A DNA stretch of 20,074 nt, taken from positions 1 to 20,074 of IMG/VR virus record IMGVR_UViG_3300034063_000785. The stretch is one strand, 5' to 3'. A model generated the notes under the pieces. The model was not told the origin of the DNA and ran no database searches. It was given only the letters and a program-made list of their open reading frames with translations. The first letter of the stretch is position 1, and every line of letters starts with the position of its first letter. Position numbers and translations under genes: made by a program. This document shows, piece by piece, positions 1-5,808 of the stretch. Origin of the DNA: a virus.

Positions 1-63
1 CGCGACATAGGGAATGTGGGGATAGCGCGACACCCCAATTTTTTCACCCCACTGGTTCCCTGA
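1..63 (+). CDS. C-terminal end of an unidentified upstream gene (partial)
   Basis: The frame starting at base 1 is open for 20 codons and closes with TGA at 61-63, directly in front of the first 37-bp element. The same arrangement (stop codon, one A, then the element) is seen at copies 3, 4, 5 and 7, which is the main reason to believe this fragment is coding. The visible tail is hydrophobic and proline-containing, ending in TPLVP. It is too short to assign to a family. Confidence 0.45.
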   Translation, partial: RDIGNVGIARHPNFFTPLVP

Positions 64-64
64 A

Positions 65-101
65 CTACCCACGAAAAACCAGTCTAGTACCACAACACAA
101 C
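65..101 (+). repeat. 37-bp intergenic element, copy 1
   Basis: This is the first of eight near-identical copies. The consensus left half is GTACCCACGAAAAACCAG and the right half is TCTAGTACCACAACACAAC. This copy differs from the consensus only at its first base (C for G). It follows a TGA-A and lies 14 nt before the ATG of the 116-862 gene, with a weak GAGC ribosome site in the gap. Each copy contains AGTACC twice, 22 bp apart. It has no stem-loop and no good sigma-70 -35/-10 pair. A promoter or protein-binding role is inferred from position only. Confidence 0.9.
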
Positions 102-115
102 ATGAGCAAACCATC

Positions 116-862
116 ATGCAAACCTATCGTCCCAACACCCTGCTGTCTATCGACACCAATGCCAAGACCGTGAAAGGTCAGACCCTGGGTTTCCTGACCG
201 GTATCCTGTACATGGCGCCGGCTGCCCAATCGGGTTTCCAGGTCTGTCCCATGGCAAAACTGGCAGGCTGCGAAGCACCGTGCTTGTTCACAGCCGGCCG
301 TGGTGCCATGTCGTCGGTCCAGACCGCGCGCATGAATCGCACGGTGCTGTTCTTCACGGACCGCGAATGGTTCATGCAGCAATTGGTGCGTGACATTGAA
401 TCCCTGGTGCGTAAGGCTGCACGCAAGGGTCTCACACCCCTGGTGCGTCTCAATGGCACGTCCGATATTCGGTGGGAATCTGTGCGCATGGCCGACGGCC
501 GCACCATTTTCGAGTGCTTCCCTGACGTGCAATTCTACGATTACACCAAGCTGTCAAATCGCAAGGATATTCCTGCGAATTATGACCTGACGTTTTCCTG
601 GTCCGGTGTTGCGACATTCGACAAGTATGCGCAGCAAGCACGTGCCAATGGCATGCGTATTGCTGTCGTTTTCCGCACCAAGGATTCCATCCCTGCCACA
701 TTCCAGGGTATGGAGTGCATTGGTGGTGATGATTCCGACGTGCGCCACCTAGAGCCCCAGGGTGTGGTGGTTGCCCTGTATGCCAAGGGTCCTGCCAAGA
801 AGGATACAACCGGTTTCGTGGTTGACACCCCACGCATCATCCCGATCCTCCAGGCTGCATAA
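116..862 (+). CDS. Conserved phage protein, GP88/DUF7227-like
   Basis: This 248-residue protein has a cysteine cluster near its N-terminus (C44, C52, C56, pattern Cx7Cx3C) followed by GRGAM and a basic helical segment. Beta-rich blocks come later, including NYDLTFSWSG and RIAVVFRTKD. The layout resembles a family of conserved phage proteins of unknown function (GP88/DUF7227-like); the family name is from memory and moderately uncertain. The cysteines could bind metal or an Fe-S cluster, but this is a guess. The ATG at 116 was chosen because it follows element copy 1 at the usual spacing. Tandem TAA stops end it at 860-865. It is the longest gene in the element-rich region. Confidence 0.8.
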   Translation: MQTYRPNTLLSIDTNAKTVKGQTLGFLTGILYMAPAAQSGFQVCPMAKLAGCEAPCLFTAGRGAMSSVQTARMNRTVLFFTDREWFMQQLVRDIESLVRKAARKGLTPLVRLNGTSDIRWESVRMADGRTIFECFPDVQFYDYTKLSNRKDIPANYDLTFSWSGVATFDKYAQQARANGMRIAVVFRTKDSIPATFQGMECIGGDDSDVRHLEPQGVVVALYAKGPAKKDTTGFVVDTPRIIPILQAA

Positions 863-867
863 TAACC

Positions 868-901
868 CTTCAGCCGGTGTGGTTATCCATGCCGGCTGAA
901 G
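868..901 (+). other. Perfect 10-bp inverted repeat between gene and element copy 2
   Basis: CTTCAGCCGG (868-877) pairs perfectly with CCGGCTGAAG (892-901) across a 14-nt loop. The right arm runs into the first base of element copy 2. No T-tract follows, so it is not a standard intrinsic terminator. It may cap or punctuate the upstream message. The other copies do not share this hairpin. Confidence 0.55.
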
Positions 902-937
902 TACCCACGAAAAACCAGTCTAGTACCACAACACAAC
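901..937 (+). repeat. 37-bp intergenic element, copy 2
   Basis: This copy matches the consensus at all 37 positions. It is preceded by TGAA, although here the upstream gene already ended at 862, so TGAA appears to belong to the element rather than to the gene. It lies 14 nt before the ATG at 952, with GAGC in the gap. Confidence 0.92.
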
Positions 938-951
938 ACGAGCACATCATC

Positions 952-1152
952 ATGCCATTCCAATACGTCAGCCCAGAATCACGCGGCCGTGCCGATTCGT
1001 ACTACGGTCGCAACCGTCGTCCCCATTATTTCGATGCCATGGGTGATAGGGTCGAATCCGACCGCATGACAGAAAACGAAATCCTTGCCTACAACGAAGG
1101 ATACGACGAAGCAGAGAGCGAGCGATTCTGCAAGGATTGGGGTCACGATTAA
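952..1152 (+). CDS. Small hypothetical phage protein
   Basis: The protein has 66 residues, is rich in Arg, Asp, Glu and Tyr, and carries an acidic C-terminal stretch (ILAYNEGYDEAESERF). I do not recognise it. The frame is open further upstream, through element copy 2 to a GTG at 877. That start has no ribosome site, and the reading would translate the repeat, so the ATG at 952 behind GAGC is preferred. Its TAA stop (1150-1152) is followed by one A and then element copy 3. Confidence 0.7.
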   Translation: MPFQYVSPESRGRADSYYGRNRRPHYFDAMGDRVESDRMTENEILAYNEGYDEAESERFCKDWGHD

Positions 1153-1153
1153 A

Positions 1154-1190
1154 GTACCCACGAAAAACCAGTCTAGTACCACAACACAAC
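1154..1190 (+). repeat. 37-bp intergenic element, copy 3
   Basis: This copy matches the consensus at all 37 positions. It begins two bases after the TAA of the upstream gene. The gap to the next ATG (1220) is 29 nt, the longest in the set because of extra CCAACCCAACC sequence, and it contains TTGGAGC as ribosome site. Confidence 0.92.
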
Positions 1191-1219
1191 CCAACCCAAC
1201 CTCATTGGAGCAAACCATC

Positions 1220-1594
1220 ATGACCAACACCACCAACACCATCCCCACCCTGGTTCCCAACATGGAAGAGCACGGTGGCGCATTGATCTTCATCAACGGC
1301 CGCAAGTGCTCGTTTAGCAGCGTGCGCAGCTACACCATGTACAACAATGTTACGTATGGTGAAAACGAAGACCTGGACGAGGCTGTCGCACGTGCTGCAT
1401 CCAAGCATCATCCCCTGTACTGGATTACCCTGCACGGGTCGGTCCTGTGTGGCGATCCTGGGTTCTACGATCGTGAGGCTGCACGGTGGGCAAATGCGCC
1501 CCAGGTCCAGGCCGGCGACATTGTGGAATACGAAGGAAAGCAATTCAAAATCACCCCGACCTGGAACAATAATTTCAACCCCATCCCTGTCTGA
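1220..1594 (+). CDS. Hypothetical phage protein
   Basis: This 124-residue protein has no family I can name. The N-terminus is Thr/Asn-rich. The middle has a beta-like stretch (GGALIFINGRKCSF) and a helical acidic stretch (ENEDLDEAVARAA). The end reads AGDIVEYEGKQFKI, typical of a small SH3/KOW-like beta barrel; that fold is only suggested. It starts at the ATG behind TTGGAGC. Its TGA (1592-1594) abuts element copy 4. It is the only gene between two elements. Confidence 0.75.
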   Translation: MTNTTNTIPTLVPNMEEHGGALIFINGRKCSFSSVRSYTMYNNVTYGENEDLDEAVARAASKHHPLYWITLHGSVLCGDPGFYDREAARWANAPQVQAGDIVEYEGKQFKITPTWNNNFNPIPV

Positions 1595-1595
1595 A

Positions 1596-1624
1596 GCACC
1601 CACGAAAAACCAGTACGACACAAC
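1596..1624 (+). repeat. 37-bp element, copy 4 (internally deleted)
   Basis: The left half is intact except for one change (GCACCC for GTACCC). The centre reads CCAGTACGACACAAC, so about five bases have been lost, as expected from deletion between the two AGT triplets of AGTCTAGT, and the right end is altered. The deletion changes the spacing of the two AGTACC-like half-sites. It follows TGA-A, and the next gene has a good AGGAGC ribosome site before its ATG at 1641. Confidence 0.85.
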
Positions 1625-1640
1625 CCAGGAGCACAGCACC

Positions 1641-2234
1641 ATGGCCGACATTCGCAACCCCGACGCATACCAACGTGCAACCCACCATTACATTGTGGAA
1701 AACGCGAAGAAGACGTGGCGCGCCAATACCCCACGTGCCACCGAAATTGAAGACGCGCTCTGTGCCGGCCGTGAGCACGATGGCATGTCATTCGTGCGCT
1801 ATATCGACGGTTTCCTGGGTTCCCTGGCGCAGGCCTTCGATCGGTTTGGCAAGCTCACTGATGCCCAGTCCGCGGCCGTGCTGAAGGGTATCGACGCACG
1901 TGCTGCCAAGCGTGCACAGTGGGATGCCGAGCGTGCCGAATTGAATGCGCGACGCGTGCACGTCGGCACTGTGGGTGAAAAGCTGACCCTTACCCTGTCC
2001 GTGGTGCGTCGCATTTTCGTGGACACCCAGTATGGGTCCCTGTCGATCTTCATCATGGAAGACGCGGACCGCAACGTGATTGTGTACAAGGGTAACGCGG
2101 ACTGCATTTCCTGGGACGGTGACAATATCCGCGAGCAGAATGTGCCCTTCACCATCACAGCGACGGTCAAGGCCCACGAAGTGCGCGAGGGTGTGCCACA
2201 GACCATCATCCAACGACCGAAGGCCCCGAAATGA
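1641..2234 (+). CDS. Phage protein with probable C-terminal OB-fold domain
   Basis: The protein has 197 residues. The N-terminal half is helical and charged. Residues from about 106 to the end (GTVGEKLTLTL, then IFIMEDADRNVIVYKG, then TATVKAHEVREGVPQTII) match the pattern of a phage domain often seen with the wording MEDADGN...KGTVKAH, which looks like an OB-fold nucleic-acid-binding module. A DNA- or RNA-binding role is therefore plausible but inferred. AGGAGC precedes the ATG. The stop overlaps the next start as ATGA. It heads a three-gene group behind the deleted element copy 4. Confidence 0.75.
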   Translation: MADIRNPDAYQRATHHYIVENAKKTWRANTPRATEIEDALCAGREHDGMSFVRYIDGFLGSLAQAFDRFGKLTDAQSAAVLKGIDARAAKRAQWDAERAELNARRVHVGTVGEKLTLTLSVVRRIFVDTQYGSLSIFIMEDADRNVIVYKGNADCISWDGDNIREQNVPFTITATVKAHEVREGVPQTIIQRPKAPK

Positions 2235-2440
2235 AACCTACAGACAACATCAGCACCGTGGCGCCGGCCAAGGGGAAACCCGAGGCCCTGCTGTGCACAC
2301 GGTGCCACACAACCCTGTACCTATACCCTGGCGCGCGACGCATGCGCGCCACATTCCTGAAGACGCACGCGACGTGCGCAGCACCGGTCCCTTCCAAGAC
2401 CGACCCATTGACAATTTTCAACAGCATCTGGAGCAAATAA
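2231..2440 (+). CDS. Small basic protein with CxxC...HxxC putative zinc site
   Basis: This 69-residue protein has C22, C25 and H26, then H46 and C49 (LCTRCH ... KTHATC), an arrangement compatible with one structural zinc ion. Basic residues lie between the two half-sites, which suggests nucleic-acid binding, but I do not recognise a family. The ATG overlaps the upstream TGA (ATGA), so translation is probably coupled. The stop is shared with the next start (TAATG). Confidence 0.7.
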   Translation: MKPTDNISTVAPAKGKPEALLCTRCHTTLYLYPGARRMRATFLKTHATCAAPVPSKTDPLTIFNSIWSK

Positions 2441-2565
2441 TGGAACTGACCCAACTCACCAACATGATCAACCTCATCATGTCATTCGCAATGTACGCAC
2501 CCATGTTCGTGCTGTTCGTATCGGTGGTGCTGCTGATGATTTACACGGACCGCAAGGGTCTGTGA
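2440..2565 (+). CDS. 41-residue single-pass membrane protein
   Basis: The protein has 41 residues with a long hydrophobic stretch (MYAPMFVLFVSVVLLMIY) followed by DRKGL. This predicts one transmembrane helix with a short positively charged tail that is probably cytoplasmic. The start overlaps the preceding TAA (TAATG) and has TGGAGC upstream. Small membrane proteins in early phage regions often affect the host envelope or block superinfection; nothing here specifies the role. The TGA is followed directly by element copy 5. Confidence 0.65.
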   Translation: MELTQLTNMINLIMSFAMYAPMFVLFVSVVLLMIYTDRKGL

Positions 2566-2566
2566 A

Positions 2567-2603
2567 GTACCCACGAAAAACCAGTCTAGTATCACAACAC
2601 AAC
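2567..2603 (+). repeat. 37-bp intergenic element, copy 5
   Basis: There is one difference from the consensus (AGTATCAC for AGTACCAC). It begins two bases after the TGA of the membrane protein gene and ends 11 nt before the ATG at 2615, with CGGAGC between. Confidence 0.92.
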
Positions 2604-2614
2604 CGGAGCACACC

Positions 2615-2836
2615 ATGTTCACCATCGAAGAAATCCGCGACGATTATCCGCGCACCTTCAAGTCCACCGGCGCGATCGCTGCCGAAACGTCGGTCCTGCC
2701 GGACGACGGATCCTGGGCAATCCGCCTGACCGGGCACTACACGTATGACGAACTAATTGCCCTGGCACAAGACCTGAAAATGATCAACGAGTCCACACGG
2801 TACCGTGACAAAGGCGCCGCATATCGTCAATCCTAA
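2615..2836 (+). CDS. Small hypothetical phage protein
   Basis: This 73-residue acidic protein begins MFTIEEIRDDYPRTF and contains SWAIRLTGHYTYDELIALAQ, a beta strand followed by a helix. I know no family for it. The ribosome site CGGAGC lies just behind element copy 5. It heads a three-gene group (2615-3429) whose members each have their own GGAG site. Confidence 0.7.
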   Translation: MFTIEEIRDDYPRTFKSTGAIAAETSVLPDDGSWAIRLTGHYTYDELIALAQDLKMINESTRYRDKGAAYRQS

Positions 2837-2851
2837 TCGGAGCACATAACC

Positions 2852-3028
2852 ATGGAATACCCACAATTTGTTCTGCGTGTTAACGGCCGCGAAGTGTGGT
2901 CCCTGTGGGACCCGACGGCCGAAACCTATGAACTATTCGCAGAACCCGAGTGCAAGACATTCGTAGGCTGCGCAGACACGATCCACGAGGCGCGCAGCAT
3001 TGCCAGTGACTGGCTAATGGAGGCTTGA
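2852..3028 (+). CDS. 58-residue hypothetical protein
   Basis: This is a short gene found by reading the gap between its neighbours. The ATG at 2852 has CGGAGC ten bases upstream and the TGA is at 3026-3028. The product begins MEYPQFVLRVNGREVWSL and ends in a helix (TIHEARSIASDWLMEA). Coding is supported by the ribosome site, by the fit between neighbours, and by a stop three bases before the next ATG. Function is unknown. Confidence 0.65.
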   Translation: MEYPQFVLRVNGREVWSLWDPTAETYELFAEPECKTFVGCADTIHEARSIASDWLMEA

Positions 3029-3030
3029 TC

Positions 3031-3429
3031 ATGAACAAATTTCACAATCTGAAATCCCTACAACACGCGTGCTCGGAAGAACACCAGAAGGCCTTGATTC
3101 GCGCCAAACGCGAAATGGGATTCGGTGGCGTGTTCGCATCGCGCGGCCGGTATTTCTACGCATTCGACGACAAGGGCAACGTCATGGCCGGCGAGGCCGA
3201 ATCCCACCCTTGGAATGGCACCATGAAGCAGCTACGGTCCGCGATCGAAGACGCGCGCATGTTGGGCGCCCACCGGCTTGAAATCTGCTGTGGCATCAAC
3301 TGGGCAGAGAGCCCCCAGGCCATGGCCGACTGGGACTATGTCCCCTGGGTGGAAGAATGGCGGATTGACGTGTGGGTGGACGAAGTACCCACGAAAAACC
3401 AGTCTAGTACCACAACACAACCGGAGTAG
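3031..3429 (+). CDS. Hypothetical protein whose C-terminus is encoded by an element copy
   Basis: This 132-residue protein has a motif-poor N-terminal half (CSEEHQKALIRAKREMGFGG) and a tryptophan-rich end. GGAGG precedes the ATG at 3031 at good spacing. No stop occurs before element copy 6, so the frame runs through it and adds VPTKNQSSTTTQPE before TAG at 3427-3429. In five other copies a TGA or TAA sits just before the element; here that position reads CGA and is in another frame. The tail may be real or may reflect a small upstream indel. Confidence 0.7.
   Translation: MNKFHNLKSLQHACSEEHQKALIRAKREMGFGGVFASRGRYFYAFDDKGNVMAGEAESHPWNGTMKQLRSAIEDARMLGAHRLEICCGINWAESPQAMADWDYVPWVEEWRIDVWVDEVPTKNQSSTTTQPE
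3385..3421 (+). repeat. 37-bp element, copy 6 (translated as a gene's C-terminus)
   Basis: This copy matches the consensus at all 37 positions. It is the only copy lying inside an apparent coding frame: the upstream gene reads through it and stops five bases beyond its end. It ends 11 nt before the ATG at 3433, with CGGAG between. Confidence 0.92.
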
Positions 3430-3432
3430 ATC

Positions 3433-3816
3433 ATGGCATCAGAAATTCGCATCCTGACACAGGACGTTAAGAACCCCAACTTCGATCGGCGCCGCAAGTA
3501 CGGACCCGACGCACGGGAATCATTCCCTGCCGGCACTGTATTTGATTATCGTGCACCGCAACCGGACGTGAGCACGCTAGGCACCGTGTTCCTGAAGGGT
3601 GGTGGAAACCTGAGCGGTCTGGCCGAAGAATTTTTCAAGAACAGCCAACCCCACATGCCCACGACATTCGCGGACCTGATGATGGACATGGGATTTTCAC
3701 ACGCCGACGTTTTCTCGGTCGATGTTCTGGAAAAGCTCATCAGCACCGGCGCCGTGTCTCTGGACATGGTACGCAAGGCCGCACAGGCTGTTTTAGACGA
3801 GGAGTCCAAGCAATGA
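3433..3816 (+). CDS. Hypothetical phage protein
   Basis: This 127-residue protein is rich in basic residues at the start (NPNFDRRRKYGPDARE). A glycine-rich centre follows (FLKGGGNLSG), then a helical C-terminal half (DVLEKLISTGAVSLDMVRKA) that resembles a small helical bundle. I do not recognise a family. The start follows CGGAG and the translated element copy 6. The stop overlaps the next start (ATGA). Confidence 0.72.
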   Translation: MASEIRILTQDVKNPNFDRRRKYGPDARESFPAGTVFDYRAPQPDVSTLGTVFLKGGGNLSGLAEEFFKNSQPHMPTTFADLMMDMGFSHADVFSVDVLEKLISTGAVSLDMVRKAAQAVLDEESKQ

Positions 3817-4034
3817 AAACATCACGCAAGCTGCTCGACGCCGCAATCCAAGCCGGCCTGACCGCAGGGGAGGCCCTGGAGGCCTTCCACGAACCCCATC
3901 CCGCCATCGACAAGGCGCGCGATATGTACCAGAACGACGACGTGCAAGTGGACTACAACGCGCTGACCAGTGAGGCGGCCCTGGGCACCTGGGTCCAGGC
4001 CTGGGTGTGGGTCCCCATCGACGACCCGGCCTGA
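3813..4034 (+). CDS. Small hypothetical phage protein
   Basis: This 73-residue protein begins with a helical segment (RKLLDAAIQAGLTAGEALEAF) followed by an acidic middle and the Trp-rich end TWVQAWVWVPIDDPA. I assign no family. The ATG overlaps the upstream TGA and has GAGG in the preceding coding sequence. Its TGA (4032-4034) is followed by one A and element copy 7. Confidence 0.7.
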   Translation: MKTSRKLLDAAIQAGLTAGEALEAFHEPHPAIDKARDMYQNDDVQVDYNALTSEAALGTWVQAWVWVPIDDPA

Positions 4035-4035
4035 A

Positions 4036-4072
4036 GTACCCACGAAAAACCAGTCTAGTATCAGCAATCAAC
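4036..4072 (+). repeat. 37-bp intergenic element, copy 7
   Basis: The left 25 bases match the consensus. The last third is diverged (TATCAGCAATCAAC). It follows TGA-A and lies 22 nt before the ATG at 4095, with AAGAAAGG as a possible ribosome site. Confidence 0.88.
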
Positions 4073-4094
4073 CACAGCCAAGAAAGGCACCATC

Positions 4095-4385
4095 ATGACC
4101 ACAGCAATCGACTTCCTGCTCACCTTCGCCAACTCTGCCGACCTGAAGACCCGCTCGCGGGCCCTGGCGGACAAGATCGACGCATCGACCGGTTTCATCA
4201 CCGTGACCTTCGTCAAGAAGGATGGCACCGTGCGCAAGATGAACGCACGCGTCGGTGTCACCAAGCACCTCAAGGGTGGCACGTCAACCCTGGACGCATC
4301 CCAGTTTGTCACGGTCTACGACATGACCAAGGGTGCATACCGTGCCATCAACCGCGACACAATCCTGGAAGTGACTGGAGTGTAA
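4095..4385 (+). CDS. SH3-like beta-barrel phage protein (DUF2693-like)
   Basis: This 96-residue protein has a helical N-terminus (about 1-25) and then a beta-rich domain: ITVTFVKKDGTVRKMNAR, then VTVYDMTKGAYRAINRDTIL. The order 'KKDGT-R' followed by 'V-V-D---G-yR-in-d-I' matches the small phage family often labelled SH3 beta-barrel fold (DUF2693). Its biochemical role is unknown. It is first in a five-gene group (4095-5768) behind element copy 7. Confidence 0.7.
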   Translation: MTTAIDFLLTFANSADLKTRSRALADKIDASTGFITVTFVKKDGTVRKMNARVGVTKHLKGGTSTLDASQFVTVYDMTKGAYRAINRDTILEVTGV

Positions 4386-4387
4386 TC

Positions 4388-4645
4388 ATGAAGATCAACG
4401 CGACGTTTTATTCGGACCCGGGCCATGGGTGGTTGGCCGTTAAGCGGCACATCCTGGAGCAGTTGCACCTCCTGCACCGGATCAGCACCTATAGCTACCA
4501 ACGTGGCGCCACCGTGTATCTGGAAGAGGATTGCGACGCGTCTCTGTTCCTGTCGATCGCGCGACACTTCGGTGAGGTCAACATCACCGACAAGTTCACG
4601 GACAAGCGCAGCCCCATCCGGTCCTACGACAGTTTCCATCCCTGA
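4388..4645 (+). CDS. Conserved small phage protein of unknown function
   Basis: This 85-residue protein contains DPGHGWLAVKR, ISTYSYQRG, YLEEDCDASLFL and SPIRSYDSFHP in that order. That set is characteristic of a small protein family found in many phages and integrative elements, without a known function. The ATG at 4388 has CTGGAG upstream, inside the end of the preceding gene, and the spacing between stop and start is two bases. The domain is complete. Confidence 0.8.
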   Translation: MKINATFYSDPGHGWLAVKRHILEQLHLLHRISTYSYQRGATVYLEEDCDASLFLSIARHFGEVNITDKFTDKRSPIRSYDSFHP

Positions 4646-4662
4646 TCAACCTGGAGTACATC

Positions 4663-4938
4663 ATGCAGCCCTACCAATCCGATTTCATCCGCACGATCGA
4701 CCACCGCACACGCATGCCGATCGACCCCATGAATTTCCTGCATGCGCAGGATTATTACGATGCCCTGGCCGAGCAGGAACTGATCACGCCGCAGGAATTC
4801 CTGTTCATGTTGCAACACGAGCAGTTCTATGCCGAGATGGCCGACGCACCCACGGACCACCTACGGGAACGTGCCCTGCGTGTCTGTCGGATCCTTGCAA
4901 ACCTGGAGAGCCCTACCTATGACGAGGACGAATACTGA
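4663..4938 (+). CDS. Hypothetical phage protein, helical
   Basis: This 91-residue, mainly helical protein has an acidic tail (SPTYDEDEY). A run of aromatic and acidic residues (HAQDYYDALAEQELITPQ) dominates its middle. I cannot assign it. CTGGAGTACATC precedes the ATG, which is a clear ribosome site. The next gene starts two bases after its TGA. Confidence 0.7.
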   Translation: MQPYQSDFIRTIDHRTRMPIDPMNFLHAQDYYDALAEQELITPQEFLFMLQHEQFYAEMADAPTDHLRERALRVCRILANLESPTYDEDEY

Positions 4939-4939
4939 A

Positions 4940-5230
4940 ATGAAGAACGTATCGATCGAACGTCGCGTCACCGCGACCATCAACCTGACCCCTGACCAGT
5001 GGGCACTGTATAGCAGCATGGAAGGGGTGGACGTGGCCTGCGAGGAACTGAACCGCGCCGCAGAGGCGGCCGTCGCGGCCGCCAGGGACCCATCCCAGGC
5101 CATGACACTGATCTACCCTACCCTGCGCAAATGGCAGGAAATGGGCGCCCTGGATACCGAGCCCTTGTGGACCGCATCCGCACTGTTCAACGAATGTTTC
5201 TACGGAGCTACCCGCCATGAAGACAACTGA
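4940..5230 (+). CDS. Hypothetical phage protein
   Basis: This 96-residue protein has a beta-like start (VSIERRVTATINLTPDQW), a central alanine-rich helix (AAEAAVAAARDP) and a C-terminal helix. I do not recognise the family. The start at 4940 lies one base after the upstream TGA. No strong ribosome site is visible, so coupling to the upstream gene is likely. It overlaps the next gene by 14 bases. Confidence 0.65.
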   Translation: MKNVSIERRVTATINLTPDQWALYSSMEGVDVACEELNRAAEAAVAAARDPSQAMTLIYPTLRKWQEMGALDTEPLWTASALFNECFYGATRHEDN

Positions 5231-5768
5231 GCCCACCATCACCGAGTACGACGGTCCCGACAACATCTACGTGGAGGTGGCCTTCGGCGATTTCGAGAGC
5301 CCCTTCGAGGTGTACCGCAACGCGTACAAGTACACAGAATGCGGGCCTTCGATCGGCTTTCTCATCCGTGACACAACCGAGAAAGAGCAGGACCGGTGGT
5401 ACTACGGAGATGAACTGCGGCAGTTGGGGTCCTGGCGGACCCTGGAAAAGCGCGGGTGGTTAATCACGCACATCAGCATGCACTCGATTGTCGAGGGCAT
5501 CAACGATTCGACGAATATGCGTTTGATCAACGTATCGGAGCCCGCCCTGGAGTGTTGCGCGATCCCCGAAGACATGGACGAACTGCCGGCAACCCTGCGC
5601 CGGGTGTTCTACGAATGCCTGGACGAGGTGGACCAGGAAGCCGCAGCCCTATGGATAGGCACGCACGGGTGTGATGTGTGCGCAGACCATTTCGGCATCT
5701 CGAACGACGAACTGTCACCGGTCTGGACCGACTGCCCGAATTGCCTGGGCGAGGGTGTTACATTCTGA
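5217..5768 (+). CDS. Hypothetical protein with C-terminal CxxC / CxxCxGxG zinc-finger-like site
   Basis: This 183-residue protein has an acidic, aromatic N-terminal part. Near the end it carries C152-x2-C155 and C173-x2-C176-L-G-E-G. CxxCxGxG is the half-motif of DnaJ-type zinc fingers, so a small zinc site is likely. The function of the rest is not recognised. GGAG lies about ten bases before the ATG. It ends the five-gene group and is followed by a possible pseudoknot and element copy 8. Confidence 0.72.
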   Translation: MKTTEPTITEYDGPDNIYVEVAFGDFESPFEVYRNAYKYTECGPSIGFLIRDTTEKEQDRWYYGDELRQLGSWRTLEKRGWLITHISMHSIVEGINDSTNMRLINVSEPALECCAIPEDMDELPATLRRVFYECLDEVDQEAAALWIGTHGCDVCADHFGISNDELSPVWTDCPNCLGEGVTF

Positions 5769-5774
5769 CACACA

Positions 5775-5806
5775 TTGCCCGCGGTGATAAAAGGCAAGTT
5801 TCCGCG
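5775..5806 (+). other. Possible H-type pseudoknot before element copy 8
   Basis: Two pairs of complementary 5-mers are interleaved: TTGCC (5775-5779) with GGCAA (5793-5797), and CGCGG (5780-5784) with CCGCG (5802-5806). This order forms a pseudoknot in RNA rather than two simple hairpins. The stems are short, so chance is possible. It lies between the stop at 5768 and element copy 8. Confidence 0.35.
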
Positions 5807-5808
5807 AA

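Noticed and set aside
17-44. Terminator-like TGGGG...CCCCA stem followed by six T's before element copy 1
   Set aside because: The frame through this stretch is open and ends at 61-63 in the same stop-then-element arrangement as other copies, so it more likely lies inside a coding sequence; the stem is only five pairs with an 11-nt loop.
901-937. Standard sigma-70 promoter within the element
   Set aside because: No TTGACA-like hexamer is present on either strand at suitable spacing; the best -10-like words (TAGTAC forward, TAGACT reverse) match only 3-4 of 6.
877-1152. Longer version of the 952 gene starting at GTG 877
   Set aside because: It would translate the hairpin and the element, has no ribosome site, and the ATG at 952 has one at the usual spacing.
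1085-2234. Long frames that run through element copies 3 and 4 into the next genes (from 1085 and 1347)
   Set aside because: They begin inside the preceding genes without ribosome sites; the openness comes from the element having no stop in that frame.
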